Program-made: the position numbers and the translations under genes | Part shown: piece after piece, positions 13,641 through 25,573 of the stretch | How positions within the stretch are numbered: the first letter of the stretch is position 1 | Layout of the letters: each line of letters opens with the position of its first letter | Notes under the pieces: generated by a model | Told to the model about the DNA's origin: nothing | Database searches by the model: none | Seen by the model: only the letters and a program-made list of their open reading frames with translations | DNA from: Carya illinoinensis | Taxonomy: Eukaryota; Streptophyta; Magnoliopsida; Fagales; Juglandaceae | DNA length: 64,000 nucleotides | Direction of reading: 5' to 3' | Assembly: GCF_018687715.1 (NCBI RefSeq) | Contig: NC_056752.1 | Span: 16,451,501 to 16,515,500 of the forward strand

Positions 13641-14281
13641 TTAGAATCCAAAAGGTATGAAATAGTTGACTTCCACAAGTTTAAAATTGGAGGTGAACTT
13701 AAAACTTCAAATGTGAAACCTGTGGGAGGGGGCCCGACGGGTGCATGGTATAGTGCCCCATTGCCTCCTATAAAGCACGACGTGCGCATCCTTCATCGAC
13801 GAGAGATGTCTAGATTTGGTTATTGGGGGTGACATTGCTAGGGAATTCACTCAGCCTCCCTTCACCTCAGGCTCTCTTTCGTTCTTGGCCTGTAGCCCTT
13901 CTCGATGCTTCTTTCTTGGGGATCTCTTCCTTCACTCCTATCAGTCTGCAGTGGTAGGATATCTCGACCTTGGCCGACTAGCTTGCTCCCTTCCCCTTTT
14001 CAAGGAAAGGCAATCTGTAGTATTGTGGGTGGTGGAGTAGTGATAGGTGCAATAGCCGCAACTGGGCTCTCGCAATAGTCGTCTTTCTAGATGGTGAGCG
14101 TTGACCTATCAAATTGAAGCCTAGGCCCTTCGTGGGGGCCTTTTCCCTTCTGTCGTCGTGTGGCCCTCTCTCCATTTTCTTGCAAGCCTTCCCTCTAGCT
14201 AGGGCCTTCCCTTTCTTATCCACACATTCTAGTTCCTTCCTCCTTGGCTCGGTCAAGGCACAGATTCTATCTTTAGCGTTG
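13641..14281. other. Unassigned DNA between the CACTA and gypsy remnants
   Basis: GC-richer than its surroundings, with several overlapping short ORFs on both strands, none of which I recognise. It probably belongs to the internal region of the gypsy element whose gag lies just to the right. Confidence 0.3.
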
Positions 14282-14830
14282 ATGAAGTTATCGGCTTAAT
14301 CCATGAACTCCCACAATGTGGTGGGAGTTCTCCTTGCCAACTTTGTCTTGAACTGGGACCGGGGCCATACCCCTCCTAGGAGTGCTGCTAGGGTTATCTT
14401 ATCATCTTGGTCATCTCTTGTCATGTGCTCCTTGTTGAACTTGAACAAGAATGCCTTTAGGATCTCATCTTCTCCTTGCTTGATAGTGAGGAGGTATGCT
14501 AAGGTGCGCCTTCTTCTCTTGCTTGCCATAAACAAGGTGAGGAATATGCGGCCCAGTTCCACAAATCTGTCTATGGACTCGGGTGCCAAGGACTTAACCA
14601 TACCTTCATCGGCTCCTTCAAAGTCAGCAGGAAAGCTCTACAAGCCACTTCCTATGGGAAGCTGTGTAGGGTCATGTGAGGCTTGAAGGTTTCTAGGTGC
14701 TCGAGGGGGTCTCTGGTGTCATTGTACATCTCCATGAAGGGAATCTGAAACTTTAGTAGCAGGGGTATGACCATCACCTCTTCACTGTAGGGTTGAAACC
14801 CTATTTGGTTTGGCTAAAAAATGAATGGTT
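14282..14830 (-). pseudogene. Ty3/gypsy gag fragment
   Basis: On the minus strand the peptide contains ...MEMYNDTRDPLEHLETFKPHM..., a break, then FVELGRIFLTLFMASKRRRRTLAYLLTIKQGEDEILKAFLFKFNKEHM...DDKITLAALLGGV. That pattern (P..HLETF; F..F; YLL.IKQG..E.L..F..RFN.E; A...G) is the retrotransposon gag capsid domain found in plant Ty3/gypsy elements. A frame break separates the two halves near 14600, and no protease, RT or integrase follows on the left, so it is an isolated gag relic. Confidence 0.75.
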
Positions 14831-15991
14831 TCTTAGGTGGCATGATCACAATGATTGATTTTCCTTCCATTTCATCACATTTCCATCTCATGGCTCCTCT
14901 TGGTGCCAATTATCCTATATTATTCACCAAGTGTAGCTAAGATCTTGCCTTGTGTCCAAATAAAACTTCTCTAGACTGATTTAGACAATCCAAACTGTGA
15001 TTTGAAAATGGCTGAATTGCATGCTAACACTGAAGTTACTATTCACTCTAAAAATGGTGAAAATAACTTTGCATCATAAAATTTTAAATAATCCTATAAA
15101 ACTAGGAGTGCAATCCGTTTCATGAATTTTGACTCCTAAGTGCCTCAAATAAATCAAAAACCATTTTCAAACAGCTATCATCCGAAAAATGAAAATCGTT
15201 TTATTGCATTGTAAAATCTTAAATACTCATTAGAGACTCGTGGTACAAGCTATTTCTCAATCCTATACCCTTAAGTACCTCAAATAAATAAAATAGCATT
15301 TCTATCACCAAAGTGGATAATAAATTGACAAAGCTAAGAGATTAAAACCTACATGTTTGCTTGATTCGTGAGACTTTTCTGGGGTTTACATGATGTTCTT
15401 AAAGCCTAGAGAAAGTCATCTACTAAATTTCTAGCGGACTATTACAATATCCGTACCATTGGGATAGTCAAGTAGATGCCCATTTTAATTTTAAGTTTTT
15501 CTTATGTGCATGTGAGGCTTTCTAACATTTTGCCTAGTTGTAGCATCCATCCATTCCACTTGTTGGAACAACTATGTCATTCCCTTCATCAAGTAATCCA
15601 GAGGAATTGAGAAGATTTCAAGAGACTAGCAAACTATGTCTATTTTTCTCCTGGGTGACCTCCCAGAATATTAGTTTAGCACTGTCACACAACTGAGACC
15701 ATTTGGCAATGAGGAGGTGTGAGGCTTTACTTCTTTGTTTAATTGTTATGATACATTCTTTTCAAAAGTTATTATGCAAGCGGCATTGAAATATTATGTG
15801 TTTTTTTAACATGTGTGACCATATTGATTCAATGTAATTCCATGGAGATAGGTGCCTAATTTAGACTTTGTATGGAAATTTTAATTATTAGTGTGCTGAT
15901 AAATTATTATTAACTTGCTCGAATTGGTTGTTAATTGTTGATCTGCTTGTGTTATTTTCATAGATGTGGAGATACTGTTTGTGGAGAAAAA
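14831..15991. other. Probable 5' region of the gypsy relic and intergenic DNA
   Basis: No gene seen. Near 14895-14915 the minus strand reads ATTGGCACCAAGAGGAGCC a short distance upstream of the gag start, which could be a primer-binding-site area. To its right, two diverged direct repeats (about 15040-15175 and 15185-15310) share CCTCAAATAAATAAAA/TCAAAA and AAAATCTTAAATA phrases. No LTR ends were resolved. Confidence 0.35.
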
Positions 15992-18465
15992 TGGTGATAT
16001 CTCATATTTTCATGTGTTTTAATTAAATAATTATTTTATTTATTATTAATATTGATTCTCTTGTTTTAAATTTAACATGATTTTCATTGTATTATTTTAT
16101 GATTATTAAGGGGTGAAATTTATTTTAATGTGCATTTCCTGATATTGATTGTTGTTTCTTATTTAAATTGCTCTCTATTTTAATTTAGTTTCTCTATTTT
16201 AATTTAATTTATTGTTTATTTTTATTAATATTTAATTGTAGTGCTTTTATTTATCTTTTTTCTATTTTATTGTACCCTTTTTATTTTATTGGACCTTTAT
16301 TTTTTGGGTGGGCTTGTTTTAGTGGGTTTTTACTTTGATTTTGGGCCCAGCCCTTCCAGTTTTAAGCCTAACCTATGGGCTTTTCAGCCCAGCCTTCTCT
16401 TCCTCAAACTGCACCGTTTAGCCGAAATGCCCTTAGGGCTTATTTCTTTTCCTTCTTCTTCCTTGCCGCGTTGCTGCCTTTCTTCTTCCTCTTCATTTTT
16501 GTTTTCTTTTTTCTTCTACAATTCTTGTTGCCACGCAGCTCCATTCTTTTTCTTTGTTTGGAATAGTTCGATTTCTAGTCTTATTGATTTTCAGTTTCTA
16601 CTTTCTTTTCTTCCTCTATTGCACCGATCAACTTCTTCTTCTTCTTCTTTTCAGTTTCTTTTATTTTTCTTCTACAAATTTATGTTGCCACAACTCTTAT
16701 CCTCCTTGTTTGCCTGGTACTAGCTTGCATTCTCATCTTTATGTTTTTGTTTCTCTTTTCCTGCAAAACCTGTGCTTTCCCCTTCATCACTCTAATATTT
16801 TCTTTCATCTGTTTTGTTGGTTTTGCAGGTAAGCCTGTGAGCCATTCCATGCTTGATTCTCTCTCTTTCCATCCCCCTTTGGTATTTCAATTTTAGGTTG
16901 AGAAACCATTTGCATTTGTAGCATTTTTCTCCCCCAACCCATGCCCTGTTTTAACCCCAACCCGTGAGCTTCATTTTGGTTTTACTTGGTTGGGTATCTT
17001 CTTGCTGTGAATGCCATTGTCCAGCCACTATCATCTTCACTTCATCTTGTAAATCAGCCCACCCTTCCTTCAATTTTTACTTCAAATTTCCTTGATTTCG
17101 AGTCCCATTTTCAGTCTCAAAACCGTGCTTGTTGGTGTTTTTATTTCGGGTTTGCTTTTGGTTTTAATCGGGTGCTTGTGTGCTTTGATCTTCCAAAGTT
17201 TTGCCTTTTCATCATTGTAAGTAATTTTTCAAAGAATTTAATGAGATTTAAAAATATTTTTATGCTAACATATTTTCGACAGTCTGTTTGGTTGTGTTGG
17301 GCCTTGAGTCTAAAGAGTGTGAATTTTGGGTCGGAATTGGAGGATGGGTTGATTTGTTTGTGCAATGATTGGGTATTCTTTATCTGTTGAGTATTGTGTC
17401 ATGACATTCCTTACACAGTTGCATGCATTTTCATGTGTTATGAATGAAAACTGGGTTTTCATATTGAGAAAGCGTTTTTGGGTGCATGCGTATCATGACT
17501 CCAAGCCAAGATGGGACATTATCTTGATGGAGCTCCTCTAGTCACTCAGGAGCCTAATAAACTAAGTGATGTCCCTTGGGGCTCTCATGCAAACTCCATG
17601 CCTCTCTGCTGAAGGGGGCTAGAGGATGTTTGGTCACAAACATGCTGGGCGTAGAACTGGGTATCTCTTGTTACGAAGTCATACGTACGGTCATTACCTG
17701 TGGTGTGACAAAGGGAGCCAGGGTGTGTGAATGGTCCCTAGGGGAGATCATGGTGTATGCGGGATAATTAGATATGTAGGCCATTTTCTGGAAAAATAGT
17801 GAATTTTTGATAAATGGATATATGGACAATTTTCTAGGAAAATTGTGGATTTATACTTGAGCCGTTTTCTAGGAAAATGGCATTTATTTCTTTTAATAGA
17901 CTTGCTTTAGGCCAAATGGGATTTTTCGTGTGCGTTGGAAAAATGATCATTTTTCGGGAAAATGATAGTTTTGGTCTCATCCATGCATACATGTTAGTTG
18001 TCTAAATGTGTTTTTATTTCTTGGGTTGTTTAGTTGGTTATTTATTGAGACTCATAATTTCACGTGGTATTCATACCTTGTGGTTCCATTTTATGGAATC
18101 GTAAATTTTGCTATAGATGAGGATGTCGAGCCTAAAGCTTTGGCTTTGCTAAAGGAGTGACTTGGGGTCTCTTGTTGGCTATGAGATTTATTTTCTCTTT
18201 TTTTCTTTTTTCTGTGTATTTTGGCTTTGTATTATATTTTGTTGGATAATTGTATAACCCTTTTGGAAGGCATTTTATTTTGGTGAATTTGTATTTAAAA
18301 TTCTGGCACTTAGTTGGCTTCTTTTATTTATCCACTGAAATGTTTGTTGTACACTTTTTGCATGTATACACTTAGCACTTGTTGTTTGGAGCGTGCGACC
18401 CGTATTATCATCATCCTAGTGTCACGATTCCAGCCTTTCCATACGTTGGGAGTTAAGGCGCCACA
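15992..18465 (+). repeat. LTR-like repeat, related to the solo LTR at 26880
   Basis: This block aligns in order with 26880-29026. It has a T-rich head (CTCAT.TTTCATGTGTTTT), a C/T-rich middle encoding spurious ORFs, the phrase GACTCCAAGCCAAGATGG near 17500, GGGAGCCAGGGTGTG near 17710, and an end reading ..AAGGCGCCACA at 18465. It is taken as a diverged LTR of the same retrotransposon family. No perfect target duplication is visible and no internal retrotransposon genes flank it. The left end is approximate. Confidence 0.6.
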
Positions 18466-18660
18466 TAAATATTGGTAGCTTGTGCAAATAAATATTGTAG
18501 ATTGTGTAGGTGTTGTTTGTGTCTAGTTGTGTATGATGTTTATGTAGATAAATGTTGTAGATTGTATCGAAGTGTCTATGTAGATAAATATTGGTAGCTT
18601 GTGTAGATGGTTTTGTGTCTAGTTGTGTATAGATTTTATGTATGGGCAGGTTGTGGAGAC
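18466..18660. repeat. Imperfect minisatellite
   Basis: Recurring units built from AAATATTGGTAGCTTGTG, ATAAATRTTGTAGATTGT and GTGTCTAGTTGTGTAT follow the LTR-like block immediately. About two full cycles are seen (18468-18540 and 18585-18640), with partial units between. Confidence 0.6.
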
Positions 18661-19392
18661 CTTGTGTTGTGGAGATATATAGCTCGTTATTCCAAATCAA
18701 GAACTACAAATACATACTATACAGCTTACTATACAAAACTTGTATATGAAATCAACCATGCTTCAATGTCAGATCCATTTTCTGTTTATGAGTGTGCATA
18801 AGAGGCAGAGGTACTAGGATGTGTTGTTTGTTTCTCTACATATTAATAATTAGTACAAATGTAACAAGATATTACAATAAGCAGAACTAAGGTACTATGC
18901 ATGAGAGGCTAATTATTTGGGATAGTTTCAATAGTCTTCTCATATTCCACTCTTGGAATTGCAGTAGTTTTGTCACTAAGAATACATGCCAAGCAAAGCT
19001 TAAATGGAGTACTTTCCAAAAGTGATAAAAACATATTGGGAAAAATCATCATATGTGTATAAGAAATTGAGAAAAAAATCTTATCAAGAATCTCACAGAT
19101 AAGATAAAAAATGACCAAAACAGAGTGGGCAAAAATCATCCTATGTGTATAACAGATTGGGAAAAAATCTTATCAAGAATGTCATAGATAAGCTCAAAAG
19201 TGACCAAAATAGATTGGGAAAAAATCTATATAGTGTTCATGTTTCTCTAAACTAGAGTACTTATTTTGTATAGGAAACCTTGTAATGATATTCACATACT
19301 GCAAGAAAAACATTTTAATCACATTAATGTTTTAAGTTTGACACTAATAAAAGATAACAGAACTCAAATCATTATGGATGAATTTAAACAAT
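18661..19392. other. Non-coding interval with a diverged approx. 100-bp duplication
   Basis: Between about 19033 and 19225 the phrase GATTGGGAAAAAATCTTATCAAGAAT..CA.AGATAAG recurs with CATCMTATGTGTATAA. This gives two near-complete copies and a partial third. A short minus-strand ORF (18909-19139) is not recognised and is mostly built from this repeat. Confidence 0.45.
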
Positions 19393-19797
19393 TATGGATG
19401 AACTAATAGTGCCATCGCCTCATTTGGGAGTGAACCCCAACAAACAAAATGTTCCATTCAATTTTAAATTATGTAGATGAACTAGCTATATCACTAGAAT
19501 TCCCTTTTGGGAGTAGACTCTTGCATACAAATTGTTCCATCTAACCTTATTTTGATGGATGAACTAGTAGTGTCATCAGGACCATCATTTGGGAGTAGAT
19601 ATTGACACACAAATTATTTACTCTAACTTTACTTCAATGGATGAACTAGTAGTGTCATAATTTGGAAGTAGATCTTGACACACAAATTGTTCACTCAAAC
19701 TTTACTTTAATGGATGAACCAATAATGTCATCAAAACCCTCCTATCCTCATTTGGGAGTGGATCTTGATACACAAATTGTTCACTCCATCATAACCA
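19393..19797. repeat. Tandem repeat, about 80-bp unit, five imperfect copies
   Basis: Each unit carries ATGGATGAACTAGTAGTGTCAT, then TTTGGGAGTAGATCTTGACA, then CACAAATTGTTCACTC. Copies begin near 19393, 19475, 19555, 19638 and 19711. Unit length varies by deletion, and the third and fourth units are the most alike. Confidence 0.75.
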
Positions 19798-19860
19798 TTT
19801 TTACTATGGAGTTTAATGGTTTACCATCAAAATTAAGAAAAATCTTGTACCTTTGGGCAA

Positions 19861-22753
19861 TGTAACACCTCTCCTAATTATTTATTAGGATTAACCCTTA
19901 ATCTTCCTTAAAATGAGCTTATAATACTATATTATATTTTTGAGCTTTATATTTTTTGCATAAGATTTATTATTACGGTGTTAGATTTGTTTTACCCATT
20001 AAATTATGGCATTTAGTATCATTAGTAGTTAAGCTTAAGGGTTAAGTATGGATGATTTAGTAAGCAAGCCCGTTAGTGCTTCACTTAAGGCCTTTAAACC
20101 CTTAGAATGTTATGGGCTAAGACTTAGAAGTCTTGAACCAAGCCTTATAACAGTTTAAGTATTTGTTGGTTAGCCTTAGAAAGATTTGGCCCAAGTGTGA
20201 GGAAGGCATAAGGCATTTTGGGCCTACCTTTGTGTTAGCCTTGACCCATGACCCATTTATGTTAAGGCAAGTCTTTTGAGTCCTATCTTTGTAAATCTTG
20301 AGGCCTCTCATGACCTCTTAAAATCTGGAACTAAGGCCTTCCATCAACTCACACCCAAAGCCTATAAAACATGCAATTCCCATTCATGGCCTTTTTAAGC
20401 CCAACAAGGCCCAAAGTCTTGTCTTGCATTTTCACACTTTTATTTTAAGCTCACATACCATTAGTTGCCCTTAAGCCCATATGGTACCCCACACCCCTTA
20501 GGACTCCCATTTGTCCATAATTAGGCTTCTAAACTGAGTTAAAAATATTAATCAACTTACCCATGATTAGTGATTTTTAAACTATGTTTTGAGTTTAATT
20601 TTCCTTCTTAATCTTTTTAACCTTTTTTATCTGAAATTTTCTTATTTTATTATTCAGGTGCATCATTATAAGATCATATTAGAACCCTAGATAAATTTCC
20701 ACACGTCATTAAGAGTAATGAAATGTCAAAACCCTAAACCTACACCAATCGGCATACATGTGTGCCCTTGTGTGCAATGGATTGAACAACCCTGAGCCTA
20801 AAATTTTTGTGCCTTCTTCTTAAGGTCATTATTTTCTTTTAGCACCTCAAAATTCTCTTCCCAATGTAGACTTATAGGTGGACAAAATTGGTTCTTGAAC
20901 CAAAAACTCAAGAACCAAATGCACCTAAACACTAGTTGGATGGAAACTGAATGCCTTGCATGTTGGTTTGATTTTCTGCTCTCAAATGAGCCACACCCTC
21001 ATGCCACCTCCATCACTATCCAATTCCCAAGATACCCTCAAATTTATTATGTGAAATTGACCAAAATGTTTCACACAAAATAATACAAAAAACTAATGGC
21101 ATCAAACCACCCCACTCAGCAACACCTTCCCTTCACCTCTTCCATTTGAGTTGCCATTTCATCATCACTTGACAACCAATCCCCCAACTTTCACCACCTA
21201 GAAAAGCCTTCCAAGAGTGACTCATGACCTGCATAAAACAGCCATGAAGAGAGGACAATAGGATGAAATGATCAAAACTATCCAAGGATTTCAACCTTGA
21301 ACCCGACGACTACTATACTTGATGTCATAAACCATTTTCTTTTTTTTTTTCTTTTTTTCCTTCTAGTGATGCACTTCAGTAGAACCTGCACCCTCTCCTT
21401 TCATGGCAGTACCTAAAAATGAAGAAAATCATTTGATTTGGGTCACTATTCACCTGCACAAGGTGATGAAACCAAACTAAAAATTCAAACGCTTCACCAC
21501 CGCCCATTTCACCCAATCACCATGGACTAAGGCTAATGTCCCCTCCCCCATAGCTTCCTATAAATACCTCCCTCAACCCCCACATTTCCTTCACACCACT
21601 TCTCGAAGCCTCCTCTTGAGCATTGAGAGCCTTCTTCCTTTAGAAAATCTAGAGTGGATTCAAAGGGTGTGTTCTTGGGAGTTTTTGAGAGTTCTACCAT
21701 TGGGAGCTTTAGAGGGCCATTAAAATTGTAAGTTTTCTTGAACTAGATCTTAGTTTGCATATTATGTTTTGATTTTAAAGTGATTTTTGGTTGAGTTTAA
21801 AAAAGGTTAGCATGCTTGAATCAAGACTGAATTCATTAAGGTTGTATTAAGTGTTTAAATTGTTTTAAGCGGGAATTTTAGCTACGGATGTTTGTGCATA
21901 TTTTGATATTATTTGTTAATGTATCAAAATGATTTTTGAAGGTTTAAATTTGAGGTTGAAAGCATGCCATGATAGGTTTTAATTCTATCTTGTGTTTATC
22001 ATCCAAGCATGCACAATTTTGATTAAATTATGTGTAACTTATGAAGTTTTGATTTATCCCATTTAGGCTTGAAATATGAGCATTTATAAAACCTTGTGAT
22101 TGAGATAAGAAGACAAATGCATGATTTAATTTCAGTTTAAAAACTTTCATTGATGAAAAAGATTAAGAGGTATCATGCATGCTTAAGGACTAGATTAGTG
22201 AAGATTAAGGTTTTTAGCCATGATTAAGTGTTGAGATGAAATTTTTCATCTAAAATTAAGATTTTAACATGTCATTAAGGATTAAAGTAATTATTTACAT
22301 TTAAAAAAATTGAAAATGCTATTCATAAGGTTCAATAGTTGAAATTATACTTAGGCATCAACTAGAGTGCATGCCACGGGTTGAGTGTATTTGGACTAGT
22401 TTCACTTTTATTTTTAAAATTATAAGGGCATATATGGTTTTAGAATATGTAAAATATGAGGTCCATGAAGTTTGGTTAAATTTGGAGTTTGTTTGCAGAT
22501 AGTGAGAAATTAGGGCCGTAGTGGCAATTTTGAAAAATTTAGGGATGATTTTTGAAACCTTTTGATTATGAACATATTCTGTAGCAGTACAAATCTTAAC
22601 TTAATACAACTTTGATTACAGTCGCTACAAATTTCCCAAACTCAAGCAGTTTGTAAGTTGGGCTCTAACTTACACCTTGATAAGTTATTTATGATTTATT
22701 GATAAATGCAACATTAATGTTATAATTGTCATTTTGAGTATGAAAACATCATG

Positions 22754-22785
<32 letters not shown>

Positions 22786-23993
22786 AGTACATGACTATTT
22801 GCCTAGATGACATGTGACTTTTTCACAATTTTAACATATTGCATATAAATGTCATTTTCACATGAAAGTTTGTTACGCATGCACATAACACCCTACACTT
22901 TTTCAAAGCATGGCATGAAAATAATTTTTTTCACGACCCAAAATGTTAGAATGGGGAATTATCCTAGTGGAATCATCTTTCCACTCTGGAGTGAGTAAAA
23001 ATAGATTGGTAATCCCTGGGTTGATGAAGAACAATCAAAGTCAAATGGGTTCTTTTTAAAAAACCCGGAAAGTCAAATGTTATGACACCTAAAGCCAGTG
23101 GTTGTACATGTTCTGATGTTATGATGACATTATGTTATGTTATCAATGCATACAAAATAAGTATACAGACAATGTAGTTTCAACATGAGTTGTACTACAT
23201 TCACTAGCCGGTACTTATAGTACATATGGAGAACTTTGACAATAACATATATTATGATATTAATGTTTCGATTATATGTGAAATTTCTAATAATGATGAA
23301 GACATTAGGATGAAATATATGTTTTTGACACTTGAAGTGAAAAATATTTTCTATAAGAAAATGTACATAAAAGTTTTTTCGAAAATGTTGAGAAATCTAG
23401 ATGGGAGACAAATACTGATTTTCTGCATAGCACGCATTTCATATTATCATTCATCATGTATAATTTATCTTTGTGCAAGTTGGTGGTCTAACTTACTGAG
23501 ATTTCAAGTAAATCTCACCTCTTGTGAACCCACCATAATTCCACGTAGAATGATAGAAGTTGTGTTAGGACCCGATGAGGACGGACTAGATGAACCTGTG
23601 GATCCAATTGATTGAAGATGAGCCAAATCTCGACAAAAGATTAGACCTCATTTTAATGTTTATAGCCCTAACTTTTGTGCATTAAAATGCATGAAGTAGT
23701 GATTTAGCCATGTAGACTTATTATCAAGAATAATTGAACTAAGATTATGCTACCTTATGATTTGAGCTTATGATGGTTTTAAAAGACATTTGGGATGCTT
23801 TAGTTTATTCTGGCATAAGTTTTATTTAGTCACCCTTATTCCATTGTGGTTATTGCATACTGCTAGATATATTTATAGGATACATTGCATATCAACTGTC
23901 ATGAACCGGGGGGAGGGGGGTATGTAACTTTTTGTTGCATATCCCCAAGCTTTTAGTCTCCGTTCCATCCCAAACGGAGGTTGGGGCATCACA
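19861..23993 (+). repeat. Large LTR-like block, probably a solo LTR
   Basis: It opens with TGTAACACCTCTCC and closes with GGGGCATCACA, the TG...CA ends expected of an LTR, and encloses no retrotransposon protein. A promoter-like CTATAAATACC lies near 21560, followed by a C-rich leader, as in the U3/R region of long plant Ty3/gypsy LTRs. Flanking 5-mers are GGCAA and AGTAA (3 of 5 alike), so a target duplication is not demonstrated. The length, 4.1 kb, is large for an LTR; nested insertions inside cannot be excluded. An (AT)n run is at about 22755-22782. Confidence 0.5.
21555..21570 (+). promoter_or_regulatory. TATA-box-like element within the LTR-like block
   Basis: CTATAAATACC is followed by a C-rich leader, with first candidate transcript positions some 30 bp downstream. 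It would be the element's own U3 promoter, not a host gene promoter. Confidence 0.4.
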
Positions 23994-24178
23994 AGTAACT
24001 AATATTTTCCTTAATTTTAGTGAAAACTAGGGGTGAACAATTAAACCATCCACACAGGCCGATCTGAAATTTCAACCCGACCTATAGAATTTTACCGAAA
24101 CCTAAACAAAAATGTTCGAAAGCAGTTAATTCCATTGCTACCAATTTTCAAATGGTTCGGGTCAAGTAATTACCCGTT

Positions 24179-24812
24179 AACCAATTCTGTGTGGAGTTGT
24201 TTTTGAGAACCAGCGGTGATCGCTGCCAATTCATAGAGTAATCCGTTGGACATGTCAGTCACGTTCCAGTGGCCGGATAGGATTCTCTTGATGAAGAGAG
24301 TGGTGAGAGCCACAGTGCAACTGGACAGGGTTGTGGCCATGCCAATGCCAAACAAAAGGTTTTCTGTGTTGAAAGCACTGGCTCAGCCGTCGGGGGACCA
24401 AATCCAATGGGATACGACAGGGTAAATGAAACCAGTGAGGAAGGAGTAGATGAGGTAAGCGACGAACTAGGTGCCCCCAGCGATGGAGCCGCTAGTGATA
24501 CCTGCAGCTGCGATAGCAAAGGCCCACTGGTAGAGGAATTTACTGTAGTTGAAGGACGAAGAAGGAATTTCCTTGAGTCTGAAGAAGTGGCGGCCGATGA
24601 AGCCATTGGAGGGGGAGCCAAAGGCTAAGGAAAACTCGAACAGGTAACGCCATGGCAAAACCGAGTTGCATGGAGAATACGAGGTAGGCAAAGAAGAGGA
24701 GATTGGTGGTGTCCATAGCATAATTCGTGTCGGTGAACTCGTTGGAGATGGTGGAGATTTGGTCACAGAGGTAGCCTAAGGCGGCCGTGGTGTCGGTGGT
24801 GTTTGGGCCCAA
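24179..24812 (-). pseudogene. Ammonium transporter (AMT1) fragment, broken
   Basis: On the minus strand, successive frames give [44 protein letters not shown], then a jump to [48 protein letters not shown], then a second jump to [33 protein letters not shown]. These are consecutive blocks of a plant AMT1 protein (membrane ammonium channel, usually about 500 residues) with internal deletions at both jumps and several frame changes. The second break is precise: [12 protein letters not shown] runs straight into the later ATTL.. block. The fragment begins after the N-terminus and stops before the C-terminus. It lies wholly within the hAT-like element and is not functional. Confidence 0.85.
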
Positions 24813-24865
24813 TAACTAGGTCAATTGGTCAACTGAGCAGCTTGGTAATGCCATGGCTCACTCAG

Positions 24866-24868
<3 letters not shown>

Positions 24869-24956
<88 letters not shown>
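24869..24956 (+). repeat. (GA)n microsatellite
   Basis: Forty-four uninterrupted GA units, immediately outside the AMT1 fragment and inside the hAT-like element. It produces an artefactual Glu/Arg-repeat ORF. Confidence 0.97.
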
Positions 24957-24958
<2 letters not shown>

Positions 24959-25573
24959 CACTACACAATGTTAGGCAATGCCTTACCCTATTTCAAACAA
25001 CATCTCTGAAGCAAAGGCCCTACTGGTAAAAGAAGAACAGATTCATAAACAGTTGCTAATAATAAACGCATCTTATCAACACATTGCTAGTATTGTTTCA
25101 TTGACCCATTCCTTGCCATAATGATCTCTGAGTAAATCTACAGAATACACATTTTGTGTGTGTGTGTATAGTGGGAAAAGACTTTTCAACTTGTTCAATT
25201 CTATCGTGTCTAGATCCAATTCATTTTTATTAGATCTCTCTTGAATTAAATTACGAGGAAGAGGATGGACCCAGAAGAAGATGGTCTCATGGGGCCGCTC
25301 AGAAATTGGTTCAAGAATTGGAAGATGGTGCAAAAAAAAAAAAACAAAACGGAAGAGATTGGAGAAGAGGTTGCGATTTGGCAGGTCTGTGCAGACTGTG
25401 GAGGATGATCTCCATTTAAAAAAATATATAAACAGAAAAACCGAACCCAACCCAAAAGAATTCGAGTCGGGTAATGGATGAATCATGGAATACTTCCGTT
25501 CGGAATAGACCACATTTCAGGTCGGGTAGGAACAACTCCTTTCCAGGTCGGGCAGGGTCGGCGTATAGCCCTA

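Larger units (their letters stand above)
24028..25573. mobile_element. hAT-like element carrying a captured AMT1 fragment
   Basis: The left end TAGGGGTGAACA (24028) and the right end ...TATAGCCCTA (25573) form an imperfect terminal inverted repeat beginning TAGGG. The flanking octamers GTGAAAAC (24020-24027) and GCGAAAAT (25574-25581) agree at 6 of 8 positions, as expected for an aged 8-bp hAT target duplication. Subterminal DNA is rich in CAACCCGACC / GGTCGGGT motifs on both sides (near 24075, 25470, 25520, 25545), a habit of plant hAT elements. There is no transposase. The interior holds an ammonium-transporter pseudogene and a long (GA)n tract, so this is a non-autonomous, gene-capturing element. 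Confidence 0.6.

Noticed and set aside
13614..13832. ORF beginning MKALLEFAILESKR as a possible small gene
   Set aside because: Its start overlaps the antisense of the Tnp2 remnant, and it has no recognisable domain.
16241..16832. Several overlapping Phe/Ser/Leu-rich ORFs
   Set aside because: T- and C-rich LTR leader sequence gives long open frames in every phase; no domain or codon pattern.
23226..23615. 129-residue ORF near the end of the large LTR-like block
   Set aside because: No known domain, AT-rich codon use, and it lies inside a TG...CA repeat; probably chance.
24803..25009. ORF with a long Arg/Glu repeat
   Set aside because: It is translation of the (GA)n microsatellite and crosses the captured AMT1 end; not a protein gene.
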